From Mesotaenium endlicherianum (lineage: Eukaryota > Streptophyta > Zygnematophyceae > Zygnematales > Mesotaeniaceae), in assembly GCA_009602735.1 (NCBI GenBank), contig WELA01013860.1:44458-108457 (forward strand): DNA of 64,000 nt, read 5' to 3'. How positions within the stretch are numbered: position 1 is the first letter of the stretch; each line of letters opens with the position of its first letter. A program made the position numbers and the translations under genes. Of the stretch, positions 12,087 through 24,599 are shown piece after piece. The notes under the pieces are model-generated. The model worked only from the letters and a program-made list of their open reading frames with translations, was not told where the DNA came from and made no database searches.

Positions 12087-15000
12087 ATGCTCAACACTCG
12101 TATGTGCTCACTCACACTTGTGATACTGGAGCTGCTCAAAGGGATGCACTGTGCTGATATGCCTGCCTCAACACCTCTTTCTCGGGGATGTACGCCCGGG
12201 TCACTGGAATACTCTGAAAAACGTCCATGCCTAGACAGAAGCAACCGTGACCATATTTCTTTGGGCATTGGTAGAGATGGAGGCACCCTTCATCAAGCGG
12301 AAAAGCATACTCCCAGAAAGACAGATTCTTCCTTTTATAAACAGTACAGTTCTCAAAGCGCAGGTTTTAAGCGCCCAAGAATTGGGCCTGTCCAATTAAG
12401 TATTTCAAAAGATGCAAATGATGTAATTGAGGGGTATGAACTTCCTTTATCGGGGGGGAAAACTCCAGATACTGCTGGGAGTGGGGATGACACCGCTCAA
12501 GAAGCTCCTCCTCATGATACTCCACAGAACCAATTTCACTTGAAGTCTCGGGCTTTAACCTTCAGAACTCCGTCTCGACTTTCCCCTGCGCCTGCTATCC
12601 AGTCTCTATCATCTCCTAGCTCACATGCTGAAAGCAGTCCTTCTGAACAAAGAGCAGCAGCAAGAAGCCACACACTGTCTTATAAGGAGGTATCCTACAC
12701 CGATTTAGCCTCCAGGGAGATGGAGTTGGGCAGGACATTGCCTGGCCCAGCAGGTGCTATGATGAAGGCAATGGCTGCTGGCCTCCAAAGTGTGAATGTG
12801 TACGATGAAAAGCTGGAAAGCTCAATGGAAGCCACAACCTTGAAGCCAACCACAAATCTGCTTGATGCGTTTCATTCACCAGCTTCCGCATCCGATTTTT
12901 CTGGAGGGCCTTGGATGAGCGCTATTTATGCCCTGGGCATGAATGAGGGCCACAGTAAGTGAATTATCCCTGAGTACTTGCATTACCCCTTTCGTTTCCT
13001 TGACATCATGGGTCTGAGGCAGTCACTATTATTGCTTAAAGTTGGCCAGAAGTTGACTGTGCTTACCAAGATGTTGTTTTTTGTGCACTGAAGCTAGCAT
13101 TTGGCCTCCTATATGTGCAGGCCATATAATGATGTCTCCCTGACAGTTTACAACAAAGAGATTCCTGGTTATTTCCACTGACATGTTAGTTCAGTCGCAG
13201 TTATGTGGGACTGGTTGTGACGAATGCACTGGTGGAATCAGAAAGCTGCACTTCGTGAAATGATTGATGTTTCAGTCCAACCAGAACATCATCTAAGATA
13301 CATCTACAGTTTTTCATGTTGGTCGTGACAAGGCATCACCTATTTTCACCTTTCCTTGTGGCTGAGGTGAAAATGATTCAGTGGCTGCAATTCTTCAACG
13401 TGACAGTCTTGGAGGATTACCTACTACCGTGTTCTGAGCGCTTTCTCAAATATGATGCAGGCATCCAAGTTACTCCTCGACCATCCATAAAGGATGTCCT
13501 CATTGATCCTAGTAGTATGCGGATTAGTAAGGTGAGACTCCATGGCTTCGGTTGTGCTGTTGGGGAATCCTGCTCTTGCAGAGCATGGCCTCTGTTCCAT
13601 GTCTGGCTCGTGCGTGCTGTCCCTCTGTTGTGATTATATCAGTTTCTTAGTCTGTAGTATTATTTCAATGGATTTGGACCTGTCATCTGCTTTTCAAAAG
13701 AATTTGAGCGGTAATTTTTCTTACAGAGGGCCTGCGGCAGGCCGGGCTCTGGAAGGCTTGCGTGTTTCAACACTGTGGTAGCTGATACTAGCATGGACAA
13801 GCACTGGCCTTTGTGTGGCCGTTGCCGCTGCAGTTGCCAGGGCTGCTGCTGCTTCTTCTTGGACCAGTATAGGACTTTCATCTCAGCCAGAAGCTGGTTC
13901 TGTGGCTCTGCTTGCTCTCTCTTTGTTTGCTGTGAGTCAAGTGGCCTGTGCCAACAGCTCTTTTTCTGCTCCTTGTGCATAGTAGTATGTCAGCACCAGA
14001 CAGACAAGCTTCTAGATCGTGTCAGTGAGATTTCTTACCTTGAAAGAGCACAAGCGCTTATCCTGAGGCAAAATGCTGGCGTATGCAAGTTTACGGGATC
14101 CATTTATTGTGTTTGTTTGATGTTGGGGGGGAAGTAGTGCCTGCCTGCTGCAGCTAGCTGGGGTCGTGACTGGGGCAGCGCTGCATGGAAAAACTGGTGC
14201 TGTCATTACTCTCAACGTAAGGGCATACAACTTAACATTGTTTGTGTCATTCTTGTCTTACATCGTAAATACTTCATCATTTAAATTTTTAAATTCTTTA
14301 TTCGTATTGTTTGCAACGTAAGCAATTGCCGTTCAGTTTAACCTGTTGTTGCGTTGTATACAGAAGGACTTTTGTTTGTCCTTTAAAATATAAGTAATAA
14401 AACTGTACATGGAAGAACCTTCTTTGAGCTGGCGCTGTTGTCTCCTACTTCAGCAGTCGTTTGCGAGGGCTTTTAATCTCACTGAAGAGTGCAAAAAATT
14501 TTACTTACAGCTCAAGGCAATCTCTTGAGTTCTCTTCATCCTGTGGCATGTCGTTGCCACTACTTTTGTGAAGAATATGCTCAAAATATATGCTCTTGAT
14601 GGTGTTCCTGTTCCGTATGCACGATGATGACTGTAGTATATGTGTGTGGAGAACAACTTTTTCAATGGCATATGGCTGAAGGCATACTATTTATTTGCGT
14701 ATATACTGGTGGACCCCTACTCGCCTTGTTGCTGTCATGTGTGAACAGGATCCCACAGGGTCCATTCAAGCTACAGTCCATCCAAAAGTGCTGACTGAGC
14801 CGAAATTTGCTCAGAGCTTGGCATGTGGGGCCGCCATGATCCTCCACCAGGTACGTACAGCGAGGGACCTGATTGGTTCACAAGGACATGTGTTTCTCTT
14901 CTCTATATGTACCTTTTGTTTTTGACTACTGCACCCTTTATTCATGAGACAATTGCATACTCGTAAGTGTGCGTCATAAACCAAGTCTACATATTAGCAG

Positions 15001-18000
15001 TGTTTACACAGACACACGCATGCCGACGAATAGCAGAGGCTACCCACACAAACTCACACGGTGGATAGATGATAACATATTGAGTATGTATACATATGCG
15101 ATGCATGTCTGTACATTTTTGTGAATTGTTGCCCAATGTTGAAAGGGTAGTGTGTTGGTAGCCGTGTATCTGTTCAGGTGAGGATGAAAGTAGCTAGCAT
15201 ATGAAGCACCCAATATGCCACACTATTTCAAGGATGGCTATCTATCATCAAGACCCCATTCAACTCAAAGCTCGTCCCCAAGCTCAACTTTCAACCAGTC
15301 TGTACCAGTACTGCTGCTCTGAAGGCCAACTCTGCCTTATGGATGACGTTCTAATTAACTCGTTGCTTTCCTCCCGTTACTGAGCGTAGTTGGGTGTGTG
15401 CATTGTTGTCTGCCCTAAAAGTAGCGCCTTTGCCGCTTCACTGCTCACGACGTCACACATGCTCATGGGGGTGAGGCGGTGCATGTTACTGTGTGGGAGC
15501 AGGTGGTGGTGTTCCGGCCTCGCCCGGGCTTCCAGTGCCTCAATATCACTCTCAGCAACATCGTGCAGGTGAGTGGGGCCGTGCGCTCGTAGACTACAAC
15601 ACTTGCGCAGCCTCCAAAGACTCTGTTGCAGTAATTCAGAACACCACAACTGGCTAACTTCTCACCTCACTCCTTGTCTGCATAGGGGTCTTTAGAGCGC
15701 TCTTCTCGGTAGGTAGACTGTGAGTCGAGGCAGTTGTGGACTGGTGGGAGGACTGCACATTGCGACGTGCACGGAGGACGCTGCTTGGCTGTTGCACTTC
15801 TGCTGAGATGCATGGTGACCACAGAGGCCTTGGTCAGCCCTGCTATCTGCCTGCTCCATGTGATGCTAAAACGTGAAGTTAATTTGAGGTGAATCCACTC
15901 TTGGTTAGTGGAAGGATTGAGGAATAAGGGACCTGTCCCAGCCCCACGCTCATACTCTAATATTTAGGGTGGTGCTTTCTTTCCTTGGCTGTCAAACAGG
16001 CGTACGTGTCAATTGCAGCCTCACAAAGTGAATATGAACACTTCTGTTGTACTCTACAACACAGACCTCCCCCTCCTCCCCTCACCTCCCTCTATCCACC
16101 TACATCCCCCAACCTTGAATTTGCAAGTGCAGCGCCCTACACGAGCTCACCTTTTTAGTTGAAGAGAAATGGACATGCATGTAGAGCCCTCGGCGAAGCC
16201 AATGTGGTCGTCCTGTGACAGCTAGCTGGATGTTGATGATTGCAGTGGCACTGCGCCCCTCGTGTGCATGCAGATATTTGGGGTGGACACGGTCGTGCCT
16301 GTGCGACCAAGGCGAGATCAGCCCGTGGCCCCCGATGTCTGCCTGCAGCCTCGCCTTCTTCTTGGTAGGCAGGCCAACACACTTTATGGGCTAGGCCAGA
16401 TCGCCACCACTCCCTCCGCTTCCTTGCTGCCTTGCATGCTCCCACACGGACGTGATGGCGGTAGCATGAGCATGATAGTCCTGAAGGTCCCAGCCGCAGG
16501 GTTACCAAGCAAGGGTCATAGGCGCATATTGGGGTTTGAATGTGACTTTAGGTTGTGTCGGGTCTTGGGAGAGGGTGAGTATTCCAGCTGGGCTCAGGTG
16601 TGCGTGCTGGGTTGTTGATCTGCTTGGTCCAAGTGTGTGTATACCTCTTTGGATGTGTGAGAGCTGCTGAAACTAGCATCTTCACTCCTCCTTCCTGTCT
16701 CAAGTGAGAAATTTGAGCAGAGTGTTAGAGTTTTGTCCGTCATATTCTCATGGTGACATTGCTGAGCAGAACACAGCATGTACTATTAGCTTGTGGCCCA
16801 TGCGCGGGCTAAGTTCAGGTGGGAATCAGGCCAACTAGGTCGCAGAAGCTTCCACACAGCTTCAGCTCTCTCATGTCTGATCTACCAAACCCTGACACCA
16901 CCTCTTTCTTTGTTCTGCCTATAATCCTAACCCTCCAGTCGCAGGTGTTGCAACCAAGAAAGGGCTGCTGTTGCAACAAGGAGAATATCCCTCTCACCCT
17001 CCTCACCCTCACTCTACTCCTGGGGGGCCCTCCCCAGCGGCCGTGACCAATGAGGCGGAGTGGGACTTCCTTGGCGACCCTCTTCCTGAGGTCCCGGCGT
17101 TACCATCCCTGTCCAGGAGAGCAGCCCTTTGCCCCCGCGCTGTTCCTGGTCCACCGGACAGCCCACCTTTGTCATTGTCGAGGGGGGTGTCTCACGTCTC
17201 CGAGAAGAAGCTTCCTTCCCAAACACCAACGAGCATAAGGGGGCCAGGAGGAGGAGCAGGAGAAGGAGGAGCTTTGCAGCAGATGGCAAGGGAGCATCAG
17301 GAAGAACTTGCCCTGGAGGTGGTCAGGTCTCCTCCTCCTGCTGGTTCTCCTTCGCCTTTCAGGAAGGTACCGCTGCTGCAGCAGGGTCCCACCTCGAAAA
17401 CAAGGCTTGGGGCTGGAGCTATGCCAGGCGAGAGTCTTCTGCTGCCAGGCAGAGATGTGCGCCAGGCTCTGACAGGTGGCGGATGTGCGAGCGTGGGTTA
17501 CGGAGCTGGCGGCCTTGGCCTTGAGCAAGACCTGGGGAGATACCACCTGGCAGGGGCAGAAGCGCACGCCTTGGACTACGGGGATGGGGGCGGGACTGGC
17601 CATCTTGGAGGAGAACCAACCGTTGGACGCCAAATGGCACGCGCTGGGCCACAATCAAGTCTGGCAGTCAGCAGCAGATTTGGCATAAGTGCTCACCAAG
17701 CTCATGACAGCTCCGACAGCAGCGGGACGCAGTTGCGCTACAGGGAGGGGAGCACAGATGCCTGCCAGATACATTTTGCCGAACCACAGAATGATGGAGC
17801 TGCCGGTGCTGCTGCTCGGGTCTCTCAACTTGCTGAAGAATCGAAAGGAGGGCCCGCTCTAGGCTCTCGTTTGCCTTCCTCTTTTTCTCGGCCTGTGCAT
17901 GTGAATAATGACTTAGGCAAAATTGTGGGCAGAGACAGCGGGCGCCGAGCTGGGGAGGACTGGCATGTAGGCGGCAGCACGCATGGTCCACGGCACGGTC

Positions 18001-18194
18001 AATGGCACAGTCCCGATGGAAGACCAGGTGCTTTTGCACAGGTGGTGAGCGAGAGCACTCTGTCACTTGGCACGCAATTCAGAAGCACCCAGGAGGCTGT
18101 GGCTGCTGCAGGCTGGGCAGAGGAGGATCTGCAAACGCTACTAGATGATGACTTTGATGATATGAATATTCTGCCAACGATGCCGCAGACATAG
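12087..18194 (+). CDS. HROB: HROB-like (homologous recombination OB-fold protein, C17orf53/MCM8IP family), 7 exons
   Basis: In animals and plants HROB binds and activates the MCM8-MCM9 helicase in homologous recombination and crosslink repair. Phase-consistent exons are 12087-12954, 13407-13531, 14154-14216, 14749-14850, 15503-15568, 16274-16364 and 16945-18194 (854 residues). The diagnostic part is the OB-fold domain from exons 3-6 (about residues 332-438): LAGVVTG, GAVITLN followed directly by DPTGSIQATVHPKVL, then a GAAMILHQ strand and a VVVFRPRPGFQCLNITLSN strand. The upstream LPGPAGAM motif (exon 1) is also typical. Everything before the OB fold is Ser/Pro-rich and probably disordered. 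Exon 7 adds about 416 low-complexity residues ending in an acidic DLQTLLDDDFDD patch. The frame is open upstream of the ATG back to 11994, so the true start could lie upstream. Family confidence is good for the OB fold and lower for the tail. Confidence 0.78.
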
Positions 18195-19919
18195 CGCAAA
18201 TTTGTGCACGTATACCGGTTCCGTTTCACATTCAAATTTCACTCTAAATGTCATGGTCTTGTGGCATAATAGTCATATCGTAGTTTACGTGATAAACTCG
18301 AATGTGTCAGGAGTAAGAAACCTCATCATTTTGACCTAGTGAACAATTCCATTCGTGCACAACTTCATGAACCCTTACAAACTCTCTTGTGTTCGCGATG
18401 AACATGGGATTTTTGCATTTTGAGGATTCATCTAGCTGTGCTGCTTTATTATCTATCCTTCAGTTCAATGATATCGGAGTAGAGACTCACCATGGGGCGC
18501 ATACATACGAGCTCCGTATTCGTACACGTGAGGTATGATCCTCCCCATTGGGCGCAGTAGGGGAAAGCCCAACCAGCCCCAAGGGGTGTGAAGGCGTCAT
18601 TCTAACCCCTCTGAGAGTCAATAGCCGCCTTGGACTTTATAATATAGGTCATGCACTTCAAATTCATGCCACTCGGCGTGCTGGTTGCGCTAAAAGCGAT
18701 GAAGTACATAGTTGTGTAAGCTCTGGAAAGGAGGCAGCCAAATCACGCCGCATGCACCTTCGCAAACATTGTAGAGGTATACTCATTTTTTGTACTGAAA
18801 AGAGGAAATCAACTTGTAGTGGAGCGACACCGAACAGTAACATGTCTTACGTCGAGTCACTGGGCCGGGCAGCTTTGTCAGTCTCCTAGCTCCTTAATTG
18901 TAGGACCCATTTGGTAAAGAGCTAATGAATTGGGAGTATAAAGGGAGGCGAGTGTATGCCTAGTATGGCAGACATTAATAATTTTGCTTCACACCAGCAT
19001 GCCATGCTAACAATTTTGAGATACATTGATTGGTTGCCTTTGCCAAGTTGAAGGCTTGTGCCATGAAGTTTTGCAAACCAAGGCTTGACTACATGTAAAA
19101 ATTGTTGATTTTACACATTTCGAAGTTTTTCTCCGAACTCCAAAGCCTACAAGCTCCCGTTTCGTGCACTCCTGCAGCCATTGGTCCATTAATCTATTGA
19201 GTAATTTGTGCTATGATGAAAGGCAGAACTTTTCATAACGTAGATAATGGAATAACTAATCTACATGCGAAAACATTGAATGAAAGAGAAGAGATGAAAA
19301 CTTGCAAACCTGAGTTGCACAGCTTTGGCTGAAAGAAGTAGCTGATGACAAATGATCTCCTTCGAATTATTGCCTGACCTATATACGCTGAAGTTCATCA
19401 CAAAAATGTCTTGCTAGAAAAACATAAGTAGACCATGATGCTAGAGACGATTAGCTACTAATGGTCCTAAATGCATTTATGTCCACCTGTCACTAATCTG
19501 TAATTGTTGATGACTAGCAATGAATGACATTCAACAAATACATATAAAACTAGTCAAAAAAAAAAAAGGAATGACTCTTTGACTTGAGACAAATACAAGT
19601 ATACGGATAGAATTAGGTCTATTGTGAACGTATTACATATTCAAAAGTAAACTGCTTGAAGAAGTACCTGCATAGAGATATCAATTGAAATTAAAGATAG
19701 TTGATGACCATGTTTCAATCAATGACAAAAGGATCCACTGACTGACAAACTCAAGTAAATTCCTCAATGACTAATGGGCATTGAGTAGGCTAGGGGGACG
19801 TGTAGACACATGCCCCCTTAGGTACAGGGGTCATGAATAAGCTTGAATTCCAACAGAGAGTTTTGACCGGGACGGAGCATGCTGTACAAAGGGTTTAGGG
19901 TTTGTACAGCCTTTTAAAG
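18195..19919. other. AT-rich intergenic region downstream of HROB
   Basis: This holds the 3' UTR of the HROB-like gene and then AT-rich DNA with an A-run near 19557. I find no coding exon or intact element. The 113-codon open frame at 18548-18889 resembles nothing I know. Confidence 0.4.
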
Positions 19920-20600
19920 AAAGCAGCGGTCAATTATATCGTCTACAAACTGTGACGATGCTAGAGGTATTGTCGTCGCTACCTGCCCTCTTAGCAGGTG
20001 TTATGAATGCTGCTGAACTGAATTCACTATGTACACCTTACGATTAAATTAAGGAGATCGTCAGCAATATATATCTCTGGAGAATAATGCAAAGTAATTG
20101 AAGTCAGCTCCTCCTGCATTGTGTGATTGCAAATAGGAAGATAAAGGCGATTAATAACGGAGGAGCGTCACACACAATCACCCACAAGGACTTAATTTAG
20201 TGACTAATACTGCCCAAGGTTACCCAAGGGAATAGAAAATCCATCATTGAAGAATCAAGACGTCGTAATTAGGTTCATAAAAATGCAGTACTGAGGTAAA
20301 TCTATTGTACTGAAGATTTTTGGCGTAATAGACATCAAATTGAAGTTGTTGGATTAGAGGTACAGCGAGAGAAATCATCAATGGACAAACAAAGTCAGGC
20401 ATCCTCCAATGGTACTCCTCTTTTCCTAATGGATGGCATATGAAAGAAAAACCAAGATTTTGAGGAAAATGCGAAATAAGGATCGAATATGTTGTCTATT
20501 GCTCAATGAGGTGCATGCTTAGCCTCAAGAGAGAAGTGAAATGCAGGTTAAGCCCTTCGGAGCATCCCGCAGTTGCTCAGTGTGCTGATATATTTAACCC
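19920..20600 (+). pseudogene. Decayed family-D retrotransposon fragment (gag-pro junction and protease region)
   Basis: The sequence aligns by eye with the family-D element at 57330-58150. Shared landmarks include CTAGAGGTATTGTCG, CTGCTGAACTG.ATTCACTATG, CCAAGGGAATAGAAAA and AATAGACATCAA, in the same order and on the same strand. Many substitutions and indels leave no open frame. It is the oldest-looking retroelement relic in the window. Confidence 0.65.
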
Positions 20601-20604
20601 TAAA

Positions 20605-20935
20605 CCCTTTCTGCAGAGATCCGCCACGTGGTCGGTTGCGACGCGTGCGACATATCGCGTGGAGCGACTGGATGTGACCGAAAATTGTTAACCACGTTGG
20701 TAGGACCTCGGCTAACCAAATCCATCGCCAGCTCCCATCATCCTGAATCGCCATCCATCCTAGGGATGTCATCTGGCCATTCATATATAATATCACACTT
20801 AGATGTATGACTAGACAGTTTGCTGCTAACTGACAAAGAATGTGTCAGCAAGCTGACCAAAGAATGTAGAATGATTACACAGAAATTTGCGTAGCTGATC
20901 CCGAGACGGAACACACTCCCTCCAACTTAAGGTGG
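20605..20935 (-). repeat. Partial family-D-type LTR (minus orientation)
   Basis: The sequence matches the complement of the 721-bp family-D LTR in several blocks: CATCTGGCCATTCATATA, the CCACGTTGGTAGGACCTCGG block, and TGTCAGCAAGCTGAC. It borders a purine-rich tract on the minus strand (complement of CCCTCCAACTTAAG, 20920-20933) that fits a polypurine tract next to a 3' LTR. The lower end is degenerate. Confidence 0.6.
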
Positions 20936-22345
20936 GCTGCCTGTCACAACTGTCACTATCTGTCACTAACTGTCACGTTTAACTGTCACGTTCCCCTCCA
21001 ACTTACTTGGAGACCGGACCTCCTGTCACCTGTCCAGGGCGACTGAAATGTCAGTTAGGGAGGTATGCCAGCCGCCCGAAGGTTGAACTGCTTTAACGTC
21101 CTTTTGGCATTGATCCATTGATTTTCAGCAGGTCTTTAAATTCCCAAGTGTTCCCAGAGGCATCGTAACCCTTCCATCTGACCATCTAAACAGGTCATCC
21201 CAATTATCTTGTTTTTGGTTAATATGTGCTCTCAGCACCTCCTGCAGAACTCGGTCAGTTCTTTCAGTCTGTCCATCAGTCTGAGGGTGGTTTGCTGCGC
21301 TGAGCAGCTGTTTGACTCCCAGTAACCCCATTAAAGCTCTCCAGAACTTAGAGGTAAATTTTCAGTCTCGGTCTGAGATGATATTAGACGGTAGCCCATG
21401 TTGGCATACTACATGGTTGTAGAATTGTCTCGCTGTTTCGAGTGCAGTCACTTTGACAGTTGTTTTGGGTTAAAAATGACCATTTTTGTCAGTTTATCCG
21501 CGACTACAAGTACAAATCATGCCCATTAGCAGTTCGTGGCAGTGTGACCACCCAGTCAATGGATATTGTTTCCCAGCGTCCAGCGGTTGTATTGTACCCC
21601 CCGGTGGTGTGTGCCTAGAATTATTTCTTTGACACTGATCACAGGACTTAACACATTTCAAGACCTCCCGAGGTAATCCCTCCCAATGATAATGTTTTGC
21701 CAGTTTGCCAACAGTTTTGGCCACCCCCAAATGCCCACCCAGTAAATTGTCATGTGCTTGACTCAATAAAAGGGACCTTATTTCCAAGTTATTAGGAATG
21801 ACCAGCTTCAGCCTGCCTGAAGTGGTTTCAGTCACCCAGACCCCTCCCTTTAGCCTATACCCAAGTGCACTAGCAGGACACACACCATCAGTGGGGCTGG
21901 GCTCAAAAGTTGGGCCAGAAAGATAGGCTTTCCTAAGTTGTTCAAGGAAGGACTTCTTCACCTTTAGTGTAGTGATTGCACAAAGAACGATATCTACAGC
22001 ATGCTGACTAAAGTTCCTTCCTTGCAAGTCGGGTCTTCTAGAGACTGCATCCGCAGGATTCAACTTCCCTGCTTTGTAGTCAATATGGACTTGGAACTGC
22101 TCCAGCATCTGGCTCGAGCGATTCTCCCTCCTCGACAGCTTTGACTTCTTCTGAAAGTGAGTCAGAGCTAGATGATTTGTAATCACCGTAAAAGCTTTAC
22201 CATGTAAGTATGCTCTCCACTGTTTGAGCACATAAATGATAGCTAGCAGCTCTTTATCATGCACTGAGTAATTAATATCCGCTGGATTAAATTTCATAGA
22301 TTCGTACAACACAGGGTGCCACTCCTGCCGTACCTTACCATCCTT
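20936..22345 (-). pseudogene. Family-D retrotransposon pol fragment (RNase H and integrase), minus strand
   Basis: Reading the minus strand from about 22345 downward gives the C-terminal half of a Ty3/gypsy pol. An RNase H segment (EWHPVLYESMKFNPADINYS, DKELLAIIYVL, PADAVSRRPDL) leads to an integrase zinc-binding segment (CVKSCDQCQ) and part of the integrase core (ANHPQTDGQTERTDRVLQEV at 21331-21125). Frameshifts separate the segments and the middle of the integrase core is scrambled. It closely parallels the plus-strand element at 59103-60608. At about 22345 it is fused head-on to a plus-strand family-B fragment, so its 5' half is missing. Confidence 0.85.
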
Positions 22346-22792
22346 GAGGTAACTACTCGTCCACGAAGGAGAGCTGCTGGCAGTGGTTTGGGCTGTAACA
22401 CACTTCAGAGAGTATCCGTGGGGAAGACCCTTCACACTGATCACGGATCACTCACCATTACTATGGCTGATGAAGAATGGAGACCTCACTGATAAGATGG
22501 CTCGCTGGGCTCTTAAGCTGCAAGAAGACCAAATGACGGTGGTGCATAGAGCAGGATTGCTCAACAATGACGCCGATGGACTCAGCAGGAACCCAGACCC
22601 ATCTTTAGACGACAGAACAGGAGCTCGAGAGGACGAAGACCTGAGCAGCCCAGCAGAGTTGGTGGCTTGCCTAGCCGAAATGGCTGGAATAGTAGCATCA
22701 GGTGAAGCTGAGCCTCTACCCCTGTTCAGTCCAGAGATCTGGAAAGATCAAGCTACTATGCACTGGCTGAAAACGGGAACTCACTTGGAAGG
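22346..22792 (+). pseudogene. Family-B copy 1, 5' remnant (RNase H and linker)
   Basis: This matches 51603-52048 of family-B copy 2 almost base for base. It encodes the end of the Ty3/gypsy RNase H (LITDHSPLLWLMKNGDL, VVHRAGLLNNDADGLSRNPD) and the acidic linker towards integrase. It stops at GGAAGG, where the family-C element is inserted. The same family resumes at 31102, beyond family C. Confidence 0.9.
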
Positions 22793-23530
22793 TGTAAGGT
22801 CATAGGTTTATAACTTGCATTTTTGAGTTTCATGAAAGTATGTTTGATTGTACAGTAGTGTAGAGTGAATTTCTGTGGTCATTTTGATATAAAGTTCATC
22901 AAATTTGGTCAAGTATTGAGAGAGTTATGGATTTCCGAAGTTTAATTAGTTTTAAGGTCGGTTGACGACTGTCCTTCATTCGCGGTGAGCGCGACCGTCG
23001 GATTGACCGACAGCGTCGAGCGATCTGGCCCCTTAGAATGAACTCGAACCTTCACGTAAGTTCGGCTGACGCGGAGTGCCGACTAGGTCGATTTACCTAG
23101 AAGTTTCGGTTTAGCCTAGCGCGTCTAGAATATTCTAGTAATGTCGATGCATGTATGTGGACGTCAATTCGGCCCGACACGTCAGATTAGACTGATCTGG
23201 CTTACTCACGAATATTCTGGAAGGGACGATTTGACGAACACTTAGGAAAATCCGTAGCTTCCTCCTAGGGAGGAGCACTTAGGCAGAAAATTATAAATAG
23301 GCATAACTTCTTTGTTTCTTATCAGTTTTCACTTCTGTAAATTTCTACGGGTTTGTAATGACAAGGCCTTTCATCCTACATCATTTGTGAGCAGTTTCCT
23401 GCTACTCAAAATGTTGAGTAATTTTCCTAAGCTTTGTTAGTGATATGCCGCTGCACTCTCTAGTATGATGGCAACTAGTTCCTTTCCTCGTGAGTCACTA
23501 CGCTTCCACTAGGGCACTCTGCCCCTTTCA
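22793..23530 (+). repeat. Family-C 5' LTR
   Basis: The LTR begins TGTAAGGTCAT and ends CCCCTTTCA, giving TG..CA termini. The same sequence recurs at 28253-28416 and 30522-31101. It should carry the promoter and polyadenylation signals of the element. Confidence 0.92.
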
Positions 23531-23532
23531 TC

Positions 23533-23544
23533 TGGTATCGGAGC
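23533..23544 (+). other. Family-C primer binding site
   Basis: TGGTATCGGAGC starts two bases after the LTR. It differs at one base from the TGGTATCAGAGC site that plant retrotransposons use with initiator tRNA-Met. Confidence 0.85.
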
Positions 23545-23567
23545 AGGGCTAGTTTGCATATTATATT

Positions 23568-24599
23568 ATGGAGTCGCAGCCGGCAGCTGGAGGAGGCGAA
23601 CATGTCGAGCATGTTGAGCGCGCGGGGCAGCAGGCAGCACCAACAATGACCAGAGAGCAACAAGAGATGCAGGCGATGCTAAGGCAAATGGCAAATGCAA
23701 TTGGAGGAGAAGTCTACACCCAGTTTCAACAAAATATGCGCGCGGAGGTGGAGAGAATGGTGCGAGTTGTTATGGGGAACGCCGCTTCGACGAGTTCGGC
23801 ACCTGCACCTGTTGTACCACCGATTCATGTTAACCCAGTGGTGCAACCAGTTATTCCACCCGCATCAGGAGTGCGTGCGCCTAAGCCTGAAGTTTATACT
23901 GGAGAGCGTGGATCGCCGCCTGTTCATCAATGGATTTTTGGAGTGAAGAAGTTTATGGAGTATTCTGCGCTCACGCCCGACAGGCAAGTCGCCTTTGTCA
24001 TAACTTTGCTGCAGAAGAGTGCTGGAGCTTGGTATGAACGAGAAGAGCAGCTGTCTGGAGTTCCTGCTACTGTTGATCAGCTATTTGAAGGCTTGAAGAG
24101 GCAATTTCAACCTATTGCACCCGAGGCTACCGCTCGAGATCTATTGGTGCGCCTTCGTCAACGAGGAAGCGTTCAAGAGTATGTATCGCGCTTCAACGAG
24201 CTGGTGCTTCAATGTCCATCCATGCACGAGTCGGAGATGATGGACAAGTTCAAGAGGGGACTCAAGCCAACTGTGGCCAAGGAAGTGGCGCTCAAGGACC
24301 CTACCAGTCTTGGAGAAATGATGGCATTGGCAACAAGGGTCGACGCTGTGGAGTATAGTCAGAGGCAGTGGGGCAGCCACAACTTTGGAGGATATCGACA
24401 CTTTGGATCTCAAGCGCCAAGCACGAGTGTTCAAGGTCCAGTACCCATGGAGTTGGGACTTGTGCAGTACCAGCGCAGGCAGCAGAATTTCAAGCCGAGA
24501 GGACCCTGCTATAGTTGCGGCAAGCTTGGACATCTGGCTCGAGACTGTCATGTGAAGGCGAAGCAACCTCAACAGCAGGAAAAAGGAGGACGCCAGTAA
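23568..24599 (+). CDS. gag: Family-C gag polyprotein
   Basis: This 343-residue open frame starts 24 bases after the PBS. It has the retrotransposon gag domain (about residues 110-260: [19 protein letters not shown], then [15 protein letters not shown] and [13 protein letters not shown]). A CCHC zinc knuckle follows near the C-terminus ([15 protein letters not shown]-x2-C-x4-H-x4-C). The protein forms the virus-like particle and packages the RNA. The end overlaps pol by 85 bases in the -1 frame; an A-rich run at 24580-24584 is a candidate slippage site. Confidence 0.93.
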   Translation: MESQPAAGGGEHVEHVERAGQQAAPTMTREQQEMQAMLRQMANAIGGEVYTQFQQNMRAEVERMVRVVMGNAASTSSAPAPVVPPIHVNPVVQPVIPPASGVRAPKPEVYTGERGSPPVHQWIFGVKKFMEYSALTPDRQVAFVITLLQKSAGAWYEREEQLSGVPATVDQLFEGLKRQFQPIAPEATARDLLVRLRQRGSVQEYVSRFNELVLQCPSMHESEMMDKFKRGLKPTVAKEVALKDPTSLGEMMALATRVDAVEYSQRQWGSHNFGGYRHFGSQAPSTSVQGPVPMELGLVQYQRRQQNFKPRGPCYSCGKLGHLARDCHVKAKQPQQQEKGGRQ

